A DNA stretch of 5,579 nt, taken from assembly GCA_012513195.1 (NCBI GenBank), contig JAAZCR010000264.1, positions 1 through 5,579 on the forward strand. The letters are read 5' to 3'. Position 1 is the first letter of the stretch. The number at the start of each line of letters is the position of its first letter. The position numbers and the translations under genes were made by a program. The notes beneath the pieces were generated by a model. That model was not told where the DNA came from and made no database searches. It saw only the letters and a program-made list of their open reading frames with translations. Below are positions 1 through 5,579 of the stretch, in pieces. The stretch is from Bacilli bacterium (GTDB taxonomy: Bacteria; Bacillota_I; Bacilli_A; Haloplasmatales; Haloplasmataceae).

Positions 1-462
1 CCATCCTGATTCTTCATCCGTACCTAAAATAATACGCACGCGTTTATTAAACTTGACACCTAAATCTTTTAGCATTTTTAAAGCATAATAAGCACACATC
101 GTTGGTCCTTTATCATCTAAAGCACCTCGAGCATATATTTTACCATCATGTATTTCGGCACCAAATGGTGGATATTTCCAACCATCACCTGTTGGCACCA
201 CATCTAAATGACAGAGAACACCAAGAATCTCTTCACCTGCGCCAATCTCTATATGTCCTGCGTAATTATCGACATTTTTAACCGTAAATCCATCTCTTTC
301 TCCTAGTTTAAGCATATATTCTAACGCTTCATGAATACCATCGCCAAAAGGATGAGAACTATTTGGATTAAACTCTGTCAAAACACTTGGAATTCTTAAT
401 AAACCTTGTAAATCTTTAATAAACGTTTCACGATACTTTTGAAACTCATCGTAAAAATTCAT
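1..462 (-). CDS. pepV: PepV-type M20 dipeptidase, N-terminal 154 codons (C-terminus beyond window)
   Basis: Metallo-dipeptidase of the M20 family (PepV / Sapep type), a cytoplasmic enzyme that cleaves dipeptides using two divalent metals. Seen: the expected metal-site motifs in order, LCHLDVVPTGDG with His85 and Asp87, then YARGALDDKGP with bridging Asp116, then GTDEESGW with catalytic Glu150 and metal-binding Glu151. Known PepV proteins are about 470 residues, so roughly two thirds lies left of position 1. Start choice: the sequence GGGAGGA at 475-469 sits 7 nt ahead of the ATG at 462, giving MNFYDEF. An in-frame ATG at 468 is only 1 nt from the same site and is less likely. The rsuA stop (467-465) is 2 nt upstream of the chosen start, and the ribosome site lies inside the last rsuA codons. 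Co-transcription and translational coupling with rsuA are therefore likely. No frameshift is seen in the visible part. Confidence 0.93.
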   Translation of the reverse strand, partial: MNFYDEFQKYRETFIKDLQGLLRIPSVLTEFNPNSSHPFGDGIHEALEYMLKLGERDGFTVKNVDNYAGHIEIGAGEEILGVLCHLDVVPTGDGWKYPPFGAEIHDGKIYARGALDDKGPTMCAYYALKMLKDLGVKFNKRVRIILGTDEESGW

Positions 463-464
463 TT

Positions 465-1196
465 TCATTCCTCCCATTTATCATCATTTTCTAATAATAA
501 TTGGATTTCATCTTCCGTTAGTTCTCGATATTCACCTAAATCCAATGAATCATCCAACTTAAGTTTACCGATTTGAACCCTTTTCAGGTAAGTAACATGT
601 TTACCAACGGCTTCAAACATGCGCTTTACTTGATGGAACTTACCTTCTGAAATACTTACATAAGCTTCATATGGGTTAATGATTTCTAAATAAGCTGGCT
701 TAGTGGTGAAGGGTTCGTCATTACCATCAAGAATCGTTAATCCACGTAAAAAGCGTTCTTGGTCCACTTGACCTAGTGGTTTATCTACTTGTACATAATA
801 AGTTTTATAAATATCTTTTTTTGGATGCATTAATTGATGCGCAAACTTACCATCATTAGTTAATATAATTAACCCTTCTGTATCAATATCTAATCGACCA
901 CAAGGAAATAAATCATAACGTAAATATTCCTCATCTAATAAATCCAAGACTGTTTCATGATATTTATCGCTTGTTGCGGAAATATAGCCTTGCGGTTTAT
1001 TCATCATAAGATATATATAGGGGCGATAATTGACAATTTCATCCAAGATCATTATTTCATCATTAATTTCATCAACATGAATACTGCTATCTGTTACGAT
1101 TTCACCATTGACTTTTACGTATCCTTGTCTAACTAGTTTCTTGATTTCATTTCTTGAGCCATATTTTAGATTGCTTAATAATTTATCAAGTCGCAT
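465..1196 (-). CDS. rsuA: Ribosomal small subunit pseudouridine synthase RsuA
   Basis: Pseudouridine synthase of the RsuA/RluB/E/F group, which converts a uridine of 16S rRNA (U516 in E. coli numbering) to pseudouridine during 30S assembly. The 243 residues have an N-terminal S4 RNA-binding domain (about 1-60, opening MRLDKLLSN, with VRQGYVKVNG). The catalytic domain carries MMNKPQGY (64-71), the signature CGRLDIDTEGLIILTNDG (99-116) with catalytic Asp103, and EGKFHQVKRMF (184-194). Length and motif order fit a complete RsuA. Two adjacent ATGs occur at 1199 and 1196. The AGGTGA site at 1206-1201 is too close to the first, and family members usually start MRLDK, so the second is chosen. An extended -10 lies just upstream. 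The gene is first in a two-gene unit with pepV, and its final codons (KWEE, TGA) contain the pepV ribosome binding site. Assignment to RsuA rather than another paralogue is from overall similarity as I recall it. Confidence 0.93.
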   Translation of the reverse strand: MRLDKLLSNLKYGSRNEIKKLVRQGYVKVNGEIVTDSSIHVDEINDEIMILDEIVNYRPYIYLMMNKPQGYISATSDKYHETVLDLLDEEYLRYDLFPCGRLDIDTEGLIILTNDGKFAHQLMHPKKDIYKTYYVQVDKPLGQVDQERFLRGLTILDGNDEPFTTKPAYLEIINPYEAYVSISEGKFHQVKRMFEAVGKHVTYLKRVQIGKLKLDDSLDLGEYRELTEDEIQLLLENDDKWEE

Positions 1197-1232
1197 CATG
1201 TCACCTAACTTCTTATTAATTATCAGTATTTT

Positions 1233-1241
1233 ATTATATCA
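1233..1241 (-). promoter_or_regulatory. Extended -10 promoter for rsuA-pepV
   Basis: On the minus strand this reads TGATATAAT, a perfect TGn plus TATAAT extended -10 element. No good -35 hexamer lies at 17 nt; extended -10 promoters often do without one. Transcription would start near 1226, giving a leader of about 30 nt that includes the AGGTGA site. It lies between divergent rsuA and the small plus-strand gene. Confidence 0.6.
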
Positions 1242-1270
1242 CGTCTTGAAAAAAGAATAAATCAAGTAGG

Positions 1271-1298
1271 CACAAATCCGCTAAATAAACATACAATA
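1271..1298 (+). promoter_or_regulatory. Sigma-K-like sporulation promoter ahead of the small coiled-coil gene
   Basis: CACA at 1271-1274 and CATACAATA at 1290-1298 match the mother-cell sigma-K consensus known from Bacillus (mACm, about 16 nt, CATAnnnTA). Counting from the AC, the gap is 16 nt. The -10 also resembles that of sigma-E, but no sigma-E -35 is visible. No convincing sigma-A promoter was found here: TTGAAA at 1246 has no -10 partner 17 nt downstream. A start near 1304 would leave a short leader with the AAGGAG site at 1317-1322. Short motifs of this kind arise by chance in AT-rich DNA, so this is suggestive only. Confidence 0.4.
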
Positions 1299-1329
1299 CT
1301 AGTGAATCATGTCAGTAAGGAGTGAAAAG

Positions 1330-1545
1330 ATGTATCCACAATTCCCATCTCAACCACCATTTCCATCCCAACCACCATTCCCAAAACCAGTCCCTCCCAT
1401 CTATGGTGAAGACAATTACAATCTCGATGCTCGTTTAGATCGAATTGAACGGGAAATCATTGAAATTAATCGTCGCTTAAATATGTTAGAACGTCGGTTA
1501 CGTCGGTTAGAAAATTACTTGAACATTAGAGATGACTTTAGATAA
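1330..1545 (+). CDS. Small Pro/Phe-rich coiled-coil protein, possibly spore-associated
   Basis: I do not recognise this 71-residue protein as a named family. Seen: an N-terminal segment with a tandem FPSQPP hexapeptide (residues 5-10 and 11-16) followed by FPKPVPP. Then comes a charged helix from about residue 33 to 65. Its hydrophobic residues L36, I39, I43, I46, L50, L53, L57, L60 and L64 alternate at 3 and 4 residues, a perfect heptad pattern for a coiled coil, rich in Arg and Glu with repeated RRL. There is no signal peptide, membrane segment or cysteine. The start at 1330 is set by AAGGAG at 1317-1322 with ideal spacing; an in-frame ATG at 1309 has no ribosome site. It is the only plus-strand gene, with its own promoter-like element and terminator. 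Low-complexity Pro-rich coiled-coil proteins are common among spore coat proteins, and the upstream sigma-K-like motif points the same way. That role is inference. Confidence 0.75.
   Translation: MYPQFPSQPPFPSQPPFPKPVPPIYGEDNYNLDARLDRIEREIIEINRRLNMLERRLRRLENYLNIRDDFR
1342..1377 (+). repeat. Two tandem 18-bp units encoding FPSQPP
   Basis: Units 1342-1359 and 1360-1377 encode the same hexapeptide and differ only at synonymous third positions (TTC/TTT, TCT/TCC). A third, diverged copy starts at 1378 (FPKPVPP). The pattern suggests in-gene duplication, followed by selection to keep the peptide. Confidence 0.85.
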
Positions 1546-1548
1546 TAA

Positions 1549-1590
1549 AAAGAAAACGTGTTAGTTTATTTAAATTAACACGTTTTTTCT
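1549..1590. terminator. Bidirectional rho-independent terminator, overlapping the 3' end of plsC
   Basis: AACGTGTTA (1555-1563) pairs with TAACACGTT (1576-1584). The stem extends through the flanking A and T runs, which provide a U-tract in both directions (TTTTTT at 1583-1588 for plus; the A-rich 1547-1556 for minus). It begins 3 nt after the small gene's TAA at 1543-1545. The plsC stop codon (1577-1575) and its last four or five codons are inside the hairpin, so one element serves two convergent genes. Confidence 0.85.
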
Positions 1591-2312
1591 TTTATAAGCT
1601 CTTCTCTAGTCATATTTTCTAAATCTTGTGCCATATCTTTTGTCGTTATCTTTTCTTCTAAATGACGTGTATATGGTGGTAGGAACTTAATTTTTACTGT
1701 CCCTTTCTTAAGTTTTCCAATCACTTCATGTGCTGTATAAATCTTCTCTGTACCACTAATGACGACGGGAATAATCGGTACACCCGTCTTTTCTGCTAAC
1801 CTTAATCCCCCTGATTGATATGGTCCAACAACATCATCAGTAATTATATGGGTAATTTCACCTTCCGCAAAAATTAACATAGAGTGTCCTTTCTTAATAT
1901 TTTCAATCCCTTGATTTATTCCTTTAATCCCTTCCCGCGGATTTTTACGGTTGACAAAAACACAGCCAATCGATTTAAACCATGGTGCGACAATTGGGAC
2001 TTTTTCAAACCATAAATCACCCGCAATTACCGCTCCTGTTTGTCTTCTTAAAGCATATCCGACAAAATAAGGGTCAATCATGCTAGGATGATTGACTACA
2101 TAAACGACAGGTTCAGTGGTTAAGTTATCTCTACCCTCAACAATCACTTTTGAACCTGAACGCTTAACTACAATGTCACAAAGTTTTTGAATATACTTAA
2201 AGCGTTCTTTTATAGTATACCTTTCTGGATGTTTATAACGTTTTCTAATTGGGATTATATGAAACAATGCATAACCAATCGCATTTAAATACACCCATAA
2301 TATTCTAAGCAT
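1575..2312 (-). CDS. plsC: 1-acyl-sn-glycerol-3-phosphate acyltransferase (PlsC family)
   Basis: Membrane-associated acyltransferase, predicted to convert lysophosphatidic acid to phosphatidic acid in phospholipid synthesis. The 245 residues match the family length. Seen: a hydrophobic N-terminus (about 1-22, membrane-attaching), motif I NHPSMID with catalytic His75 and Asp80, motif II around GCVFVNRK (116-123), motif III FAEGEIT (148-154), and motif IV VPIIPVVI (178-185). Motif III is unusual: most members read FPEGTRS, and here Glu150-Gly151 stay but Pro, Thr and Arg are replaced. The catalytic HxxxxD is intact, so activity is likely, but donor or acceptor preference could differ. The start at 2312 follows AAGG at 2324-2321 with 8-nt spacing. 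It has its own extended -10 promoter and is separated from ileS by 292 bp, so it is probably transcribed alone. The last codons lie in a terminator hairpin shared with the convergent small gene. Confidence 0.88.
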   Translation of the reverse strand: MLRILWVYLNAIGYALFHIIPIRKRYKHPERYTIKERFKYIQKLCDIVVKRSGSKVIVEGRDNLTTEPVVYVVNHPSMIDPYFVGYALRRQTGAVIAGDLWFEKVPIVAPWFKSIGCVFVNRKNPREGIKGINQGIENIKKGHSMLIFAEGEITHIITDDVVGPYQSGGLRLAEKTGVPIIPVVISGTEKIYTAHEVIGKLKKGTVKIKFLPPYTRHLEEKITTKDMAQDLENMTREELIKEKTC

Positions 2313-2341
2313 CGATTACACCTTCTTATTATAGTAACCCC

Positions 2342-2350
2342 ATTATAACA
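2342..2350 (-). promoter_or_regulatory. Extended -10 promoter for plsC
   Basis: The minus strand reads TGTTATAAT, a perfect extended -10 (TGn plus TATAAT). No clear -35 is present 17 nt upstream. Transcription would start near 2335, leaving a leader of about 23 nt with the ribosome site. A second TATAAT at 2333-2328 lacks TG and a -35 and is very near the start codon. Confidence 0.6.
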
Positions 2351-2488
2351 AATCTTCTCCATTTTTGGTATATTTGGATTTAGTTTAATCTAGAGATTTC
2401 TCCATAATTCTTATTAATAATTTATAAATCTTATTAGTTTATTAACACTCTAAGTTATTGCATTTTCTCGATTTCAGTTTGGAACTGT

Positions 2489-2532
2489 GATTATGAAAAA
2501 ATCCTTCATATATGAAGGATTCTTTCATAATC
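2489..2532 (-). terminator. Long palindromic hairpin downstream of ileS, probable terminator
   Basis: A 44-nt palindrome with 22 paired positions and one mismatch (A2499 with C2522), centred at 2510/2511. On the minus strand the inner stem AATCCTTCA...TGAAGGATT is followed by TTTTTT (2501-2496), as expected of a rho-independent terminator for ileS, whose stop is at 2607-2605. The arms continue past the U-run (GATTATGAAA / TTTCATAATC), which is longer than a terminator needs. The rest of the 2313-2604 spacer is AT-rich, with the plsC promoter and no supported gene. Confidence 0.65.
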
Positions 2533-2604
2533 ATATCTAATTTATATTTCTAATTCGATTTATAATTTCTATTAATAAATACTAACAAGTGTATTACTTT
2601 TTTA

Positions 2605-4014
2605 CTAATTACCATTAACAATCTTTGCACAACGAGGGCATAATTCATCTTCATCGATGTGAGGAACTACTTGCCAACAACGGCTACATGTTTCACCAAC
2701 TGCTACTTCAACTAATATCTTCATAGCACCGAAGTCTAACGCACGTTCGTCCGCTTCTTCATAATCTTTGATTTCTAATTGCGATACGATGAAGATTTGT
2801 TGGAGATTGGCTTTAAGTGATTCAAAAAACTCTCTTGTTTCCTTATTAGGATATAAGATCAACTTCGCATTAAAACTCTTACCAATTACTTTATCATTAC
2901 GCGCTATTTCTAAGGCTTTTAGAACATCATCGCGTAAGGTCATAAATCTTTCATATTTTTCAAGTAATTCATCTTTGTCAGGGTAGTTTTCGACTTTAGG
3001 CATGTCTGTTAAATGAACAGATTTACCTGGTTCTAAATGACTCCAGACTTCTTCAGTCGTAAAGGCAAGAATTGGTGCTATGAGACGTGCGAGTCGGCTA
3101 CAATTTTCATATAAAACTGTTTGAATGCTACGTCTTGCGAAAGAATCGGCTTTTTCGATATAGAGAACGTCTTTAGTAAAGTCAAGATAGAATGCGGATA
3201 AGAATTGCGTGACGTAGTTATTGATGGAGCGATAAACGACATCAAACGCAAAATCTTCATAGGCATCTAAGACTTCCTTAGTGAGTTCGTCTAGTTTAAC
3301 TAATACATACCGATCAATTTCTGGTAATTGATTGTAAGGAACTATATCCTTTGTTTTATCAAAATCAAAGAGATTTCCTAATAAGAAACGGAAGGTGTTA
3401 CGAATCTTACGGTAACTTTCAATGATTTGATTCATTAAGTTTTCAGAAATACGTACATCAGCTTGATAATCCACGCTGGATACCCAAAGCCGTAAGATAT
3501 CAGCACCAGATTGATTCATTACCTTGATTGGGTCAACTACATTTCCTAGAGACTTACTCATCTTCCGTCCTTCCCCATCAAGTACAAAACCATGGGTTAC
3601 AACAGTCTTATATGGTGCTTGATTTGTCATCGCAACACCAGTTGATAGTGATGAATTAAACCAACCACGATATTGATCGGAGCCCTCTAAGTAGAGATCA
3701 GCAGGATATGGTAATCCTCGTTCAACTAAGACACCATGATGGCTCGTACCTGAATCGAACCAAACATCCATGATATCTGTTTCTTTCTTGAAAATACCGT
3801 TGGGGCTACCAGGATGGGTAAATCCTTTAGGAAGAAGGTCCTTCGCATCCCATTCAAACCAGATATTCGAACCATGTTGTCTAAATAATTCTGCCACATG
3901 AAGAATTACTTGTTCATCTAAGATTGGTTCACCGTTTTCTGCATAAAAGACGGGAATAGGAACACCCCATAAACGTTGACGGGAAATACACCAATCTTTA
4001 CGGTCCTTAATCAT
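2605..4014 (-). CDS. ileS: Isoleucyl-tRNA synthetase, C-terminal part (second half of catalytic core, anticodon-binding and zinc domains)
   Basis: A 469-residue open frame from the first ATG after the internal stop. Seen: [15 protein letters not shown] (7-21), DVWFDSGTS (83-91), [11 protein letters not shown] (113-123), KMSKSLGN (151-158) for ATP and transition-state binding, a helical anticodon-binding domain from about 235 to 400, and the C-terminal zinc motif CSRC...CPRC (443-446, 459-462). The ATG at 4014 has only a weak AGGT upstream (4021-4018), and conserved IleRS coding continues upstream of it, so this is not a natural gene start. If translated separately, it would lack the HIGH motif and editing domain and would need the N-terminal half to work. 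The C-terminal zinc site marks the bacterial type usually sensitive to mupirocin, by family knowledge. The gene ends with TAG at 2607-2605. Confidence 0.7.
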   Translation of the reverse strand: MIKDRKDWCISRQRLWGVPIPVFYAENGEPILDEQVILHVAELFRQHGSNIWFEWDAKDLLPKGFTHPGSPNGIFKKETDIMDVWFDSGTSHHGVLVERGLPYPADLYLEGSDQYRGWFNSSLSTGVAMTNQAPYKTVVTHGFVLDGEGRKMSKSLGNVVDPIKVMNQSGADILRLWVSSVDYQADVRISENLMNQIIESYRKIRNTFRFLLGNLFDFDKTKDIVPYNQLPEIDRYVLVKLDELTKEVLDAYEDFAFDVVYRSINNYVTQFLSAFYLDFTKDVLYIEKADSFARRSIQTVLYENCSRLARLIAPILAFTTEEVWSHLEPGKSVHLTDMPKVENYPDKDELLEKYERFMTLRDDVLKALEIARNDKVIGKSFNAKLILYPNKETREFFESLKANLQQIFIVSQLEIKDYEEADERALDFGAMKILVEVAVGETCSRCWQVVPHIDEDELCPRCAKIVNGN

Positions 4015-4059
4015 GTTACCTAATCTGATGTCGCCCCATTTTGGATACCATTTAACTTT

Positions 4060-4062
4060 TTA
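4060..4062 (-). other. ileS: In-frame TAA stop within ileS
   Basis: The codon before (ATT) and after (AAA GTT AAA TGG) continue normal IleRS sequence in one frame. Lys, Glu or Gln is expected here from related proteins as recalled; AAA, GAA and CAA are each one base away from TAA. The next in-frame ATG is 45 nt downstream. Confidence 0.9.
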
Positions 4063-5340
4063 AATTTCTTTTAATAAGGTATCTTTTAAGGCTTCTATTG
4101 AGGCAAACCATTGAGGAGTGACACGGAAAATAACTGGTTTTTTCGTCCGCCAATCATGAGGATATGAGTGTACGATGGTGCCCGCTTTTAATAATGCACC
4201 TTTTTCTCTCAACATTTCAATTACTGTTGGATTAGCTTCATCAACATGCATACCTGTAAAATAGACACTATCTTTGGTTAAGCGACCTTGTTCATCGACA
4301 ACACATAGTACATCAAGATTATATTTTTTACCAACATTGAAGTCATCTTCCCCATGTCCAGGTGCAGTGTGGACGCAACCGGTTGCTTCCGCGGTAACAT
4401 GCTCACCTAAAATGACGAGAGATACTCGATCATATAGTGGATGTTTACATTCAATGTATTCTAATTCACTACCTACATATACTTTTTCAATTTCAACATC
4501 TTCCCAACCTAGTTCTTGCGTTAGTTTTTCCACTAATACTCTCGCTACGACATATTTTCCTTTATTAGTTTTTACAACCGCATATTCTAATTCAGGATGA
4601 ATACAGATAGCAAGGTTTGCTGGGATGGTCCAAGGAGTAGTGGTCCAAATCACGAAACTTGTATCAGTATCGAGTAGCCCTTTACCATTAATCACGGGGA
4701 AAGCCACATAAATTGATGGTGATTTGATATCTTCGTATTCAATTTCTGCTTCAGCGAGGGCACTTTCACTTGACCAAGACCAATAGACTGGTTTTTCTCC
4801 TTTATAGATTAATCCCTTGCTTACCATCTTCGCGAATACTTTCAGTTGCATCGCTTCATATTCTTTTTGATAAGTTATATAAGGATTATCCCAATCACCT
4901 AGCACACCTAACCGTTGAAATTGGCCCATTTGGTTTTTGATTTGTTCCGCAGCATATTGGTAACATTTTTCTCGGTATTCTGCTGGTGATAATGTTTTAC
5001 GATTTACTCCTTTTTTCGCAATCGCTGTTTCGATTGGTAATCCATGGGTATCCCACCCTGGAATAAATGGGGCATTAAAACCGCTCATGTTTTTATAACG
5101 AACGACAAAGTCCTTTAAAATCTTATTTAAAGCATGTCCGATATGTATATCGCCATTCGCATAAGGTGGACCATCATGTAAAACATATAATGGTCTTCCT
5201 TCGTTTTTCTTCATGATTTGTTCATAAAGATTTTCATCCAACCATTTTTTCAAGATTTGTGGTTCTTTGTTTGGTAAATTACCGCGCATTTCGAAAGCTG
5301 TTTTTGGCATTAATAATGTTTCTTTATAATCTTTACTCAT
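4060..5340 (-). CDS. ileS: Isoleucyl-tRNA synthetase, N-terminal part (first half of catalytic core plus CP1 editing domain)
   Basis: A 426-residue open frame with a true gene start: AAGGAGGT at 5356-5349 lies 9 nt before the ATG, and the T-box leader is directly upstream. Seen: [14 protein letters not shown] (56-69) containing the class Ia HIGH motif, [11 protein letters not shown] (94-104), [17 protein letters not shown] (186-202), and the CP1 editing domain with [11 protein letters not shown] (232-242) and the Thr/Asp site [16 protein letters not shown] (319-334). The frame stops with TAA after [19 protein letters not shown], where the chain normally returns from the editing domain into the second half of the catalytic core. 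The product lacks KMSKS and anticodon recognition, so alone it could not charge tRNA. The break lies outside the compact editing domain, so a free fragment might still fold and edit, which is speculation. Confidence 0.75.
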   Translation of the reverse strand: MSKDYKETLLMPKTAFEMRGNLPNKEPQILKKWLDENLYEQIMKKNEGRPLYVLHDGPPYANGDIHIGHALNKILKDFVVRYKNMSGFNAPFIPGWDTHGLPIETAIAKKGVNRKTLSPAEYREKCYQYAAEQIKNQMGQFQRLGVLGDWDNPYITYQKEYEAMQLKVFAKMVSKGLIYKGEKPVYWSWSSESALAEAEIEYEDIKSPSIYVAFPVINGKGLLDTDTSFVIWTTTPWTIPANLAICIHPELEYAVVKTNKGKYVVARVLVEKLTQELGWEDVEIEKVYVGSELEYIECKHPLYDRVSLVILGEHVTAEATGCVHTAPGHGEDDFNVGKKYNLDVLCVVDEQGRLTKDSVYFTGMHVDEANPTVIEMLREKGALLKAGTIVHSYPHDWRTKKPVIFRVTPQWFASIEALKDTLLKEI

Positions 5341-5364
5341 CTATTTCAACCTCCTTTTTGATAA

Positions 5365-5579
5365 AAATAAAAAACCGCCCAAAAAAGGACGATTCATCAC
5401 CGTGGTACCACCTTATTTCGTATATAGATAACTCTATATACCTCGAACTCCTTAACGCGGAAAACGTCATGCCTACTAGTAGTTCAGCATGCAGCTCCTG
5501 GGTGATCTTCCTTATTAAGCTTTTATAGGGCTTCCACCATCCCCTACTCGCTAGAAAAAGACATTAATAAGTACTGTCC
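5365..5579 (-). promoter_or_regulatory. T-box riboswitch leader (tRNA-Ile sensing) upstream of ileS, 5' end beyond window
   Basis: A T-box leader senses uncharged tRNA: the specifier codon pairs with the anticodon and the T-box bulge with the tRNA acceptor end, switching a terminator off. Seen, on the minus strand: loop E AGTA (5575-5572) and GAA (5510-5508) flank a perfect helix CTTATTAA / TTAATAAG (5571-5564 with 5518-5511). The AG bulge is AGCGAG (5552-5547), and the distal loop with GATGGTGGAAG (5541-5531) is closed by TAGGG / CCCTA. The specifier ATC (Ile) is at 5506-5504, followed by A. A hairpin CATGC / GCATG (5491-5487, 5472-5468) comes next, then an 8-bp hairpin GTATATAG / CTATATAC (5441-5420) in the stem III position. 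The T-box AAGGTGGTACCACGG is at 5414-5400. The basal part of Stem I and the promoter lie right of 5579. Confidence 0.95.
5369..5394 (-). terminator. Conditional terminator of the ileS T-box
   Basis: AATCGTCC (5394-5387) pairs with GGGCGGTT (5380-5373), with two G-U wobbles, around a six-T loop, and is followed by TTTTTT then ATTTTTAT. It lies just after the T-box sequence and before the ileS ribosome site, where the alternative to the antiterminator is expected. It should form when tRNA-Ile is charged. Confidence 0.85.

Larger units (their letters stand above)
2605..5340 (-). pseudogene. ileS: ileS locus, isoleucyl-tRNA synthetase interrupted by one in-frame TAA
   Basis: Read as one frame, this encodes 911 positions, one of them a stop, close to the roughly 920 residues usual for bacterial IleRS with a C-terminal zinc site. 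The enzyme charges tRNA-Ile with isoleucine and edits valine. All signatures are present: HIGH at 66-69, CP1 editing site ([11 protein letters not shown] 232-242; GHGEDDF 328-334), [11 protein letters not shown] at about 449-459, KMSKS at 593-597, and zinc cysteines at about 885, 888, 901 and 904. The sole defect is TAA at codon 427 (4062-4060). The 15 codons after it ([15 protein letters not shown]) are clearly IleRS and in frame, so this is a substitution, not a frameshift. Because ileS is normally essential, the choices are a sequencing or assembly error, a recent mutation backed by a second copy, read-through, or a functional split protein. The call is interrupted ileS; whether it is dead is undecided. 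Confidence 0.65.

Noticed and set aside
1309..1329. Longer start of the small coiled-coil protein (MSVRSEK added)
   Set aside because: The ATG at 1309 has no ribosome site; AAGGAG at 1317-1322 is ideally placed for the ATG at 1330.
2313..2604. A hidden small gene or RNA gene in the 292-bp spacer
   Set aside because: No open frame with a ribosome site was found and no tRNA-like fold; only the palindrome and the plsC promoter can be supported.
2768..2986. Plus-strand open frame of 72 codons
   Set aside because: It is antisense to the well-supported ileS C-terminal coding region, with no ribosome site and no recognisable protein.
3078..3266. Minus-strand open frame of 62 codons in another frame
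   Set aside because: It lies wholly inside ileS in a different frame and has no supporting signal.
4015..4059. Frameshift or deletion as the cause of the ileS break
   Set aside because: Both halves and the 15 codons between them are in one frame and encode continuous IleRS sequence, so only a base substitution is needed.
4060..4062. Stop-codon reassignment (TAA read as an amino acid)
   Set aside because: TAA closes plsC and the small gene normally, and no other gene in the window has internal TAA.
4274..4600. Plus-strand open frame of 108 codons
   Set aside because: It is antisense to the IleRS editing domain; its Ser/Thr-rich composition is that of a shadow frame.
5259..5528. Plus-strand open frame of 89 codons
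   Set aside because: It covers the antisense of the T-box leader and the ileS start, both strongly supported on the other strand.

Overview
This is a 5.6 kb stretch of a low-GC, AT-rich bacterial genome that reads like a member of the Bacillota (Firmicutes). The signs are strong GGAGG-type ribosome binding sites, a tRNA-Ile T-box leader ahead of ileS, extended -10 promoters (TGnTATAAT), and a Bacillus-like rsuA-pepV gene pair. One promoter resembles those read by a mother-cell sporulation sigma factor, so a spore former is plausible but not proven. TGG encodes Trp, and TAA, TAG and TGA all close genes here, so the standard code applies. I cannot name the genus.

All genes but one are on the minus strand, so they are described right to left. 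From 5579 to about 5365 lies a T-box riboswitch with an ATC (Ile) specifier codon; its 5' base runs off the window. It controls ileS (5340-2605), isoleucyl-tRNA synthetase. Every expected motif is present (HIGH, CP1 editing site, KMSKS, C-terminal zinc ligands), but the frame is cut by one in-frame TAA at 4062-4060. The result is a 426-codon N-terminal half and a 469-codon C-terminal half, with conserved IleRS coding between them. Repairing that one codon would give a normal-length protein of 911 residues. This is the most striking feature of the window.

A 292-bp AT-rich spacer (2313-2604) follows, holding a long near-perfect palindrome that is the likely ileS terminator and the promoter of the next gene. 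That gene, 2312-1575, is a PlsC-family lysophosphatidate acyltransferase. Its last codons lie inside a terminator hairpin shared with the only plus-strand gene (1330-1545). This small gene encodes a 71-residue protein with a Pro/Phe repeat and a perfect heptad coiled coil. Its upstream region matches the sigma-K consensus, so I suggest, as inference, a spore-associated structural protein.

Divergent from it, 1196-465 encodes the rRNA small-subunit pseudouridine synthase RsuA. It is translationally coupled to a PepV-type dipeptidase that runs off the left edge (462-1). The enzyme genes are mainly housekeeping: tRNA charging, phospholipid synthesis, rRNA modification and peptide turnover. No mobile element, CRISPR array, tRNA or rRNA gene was seen.
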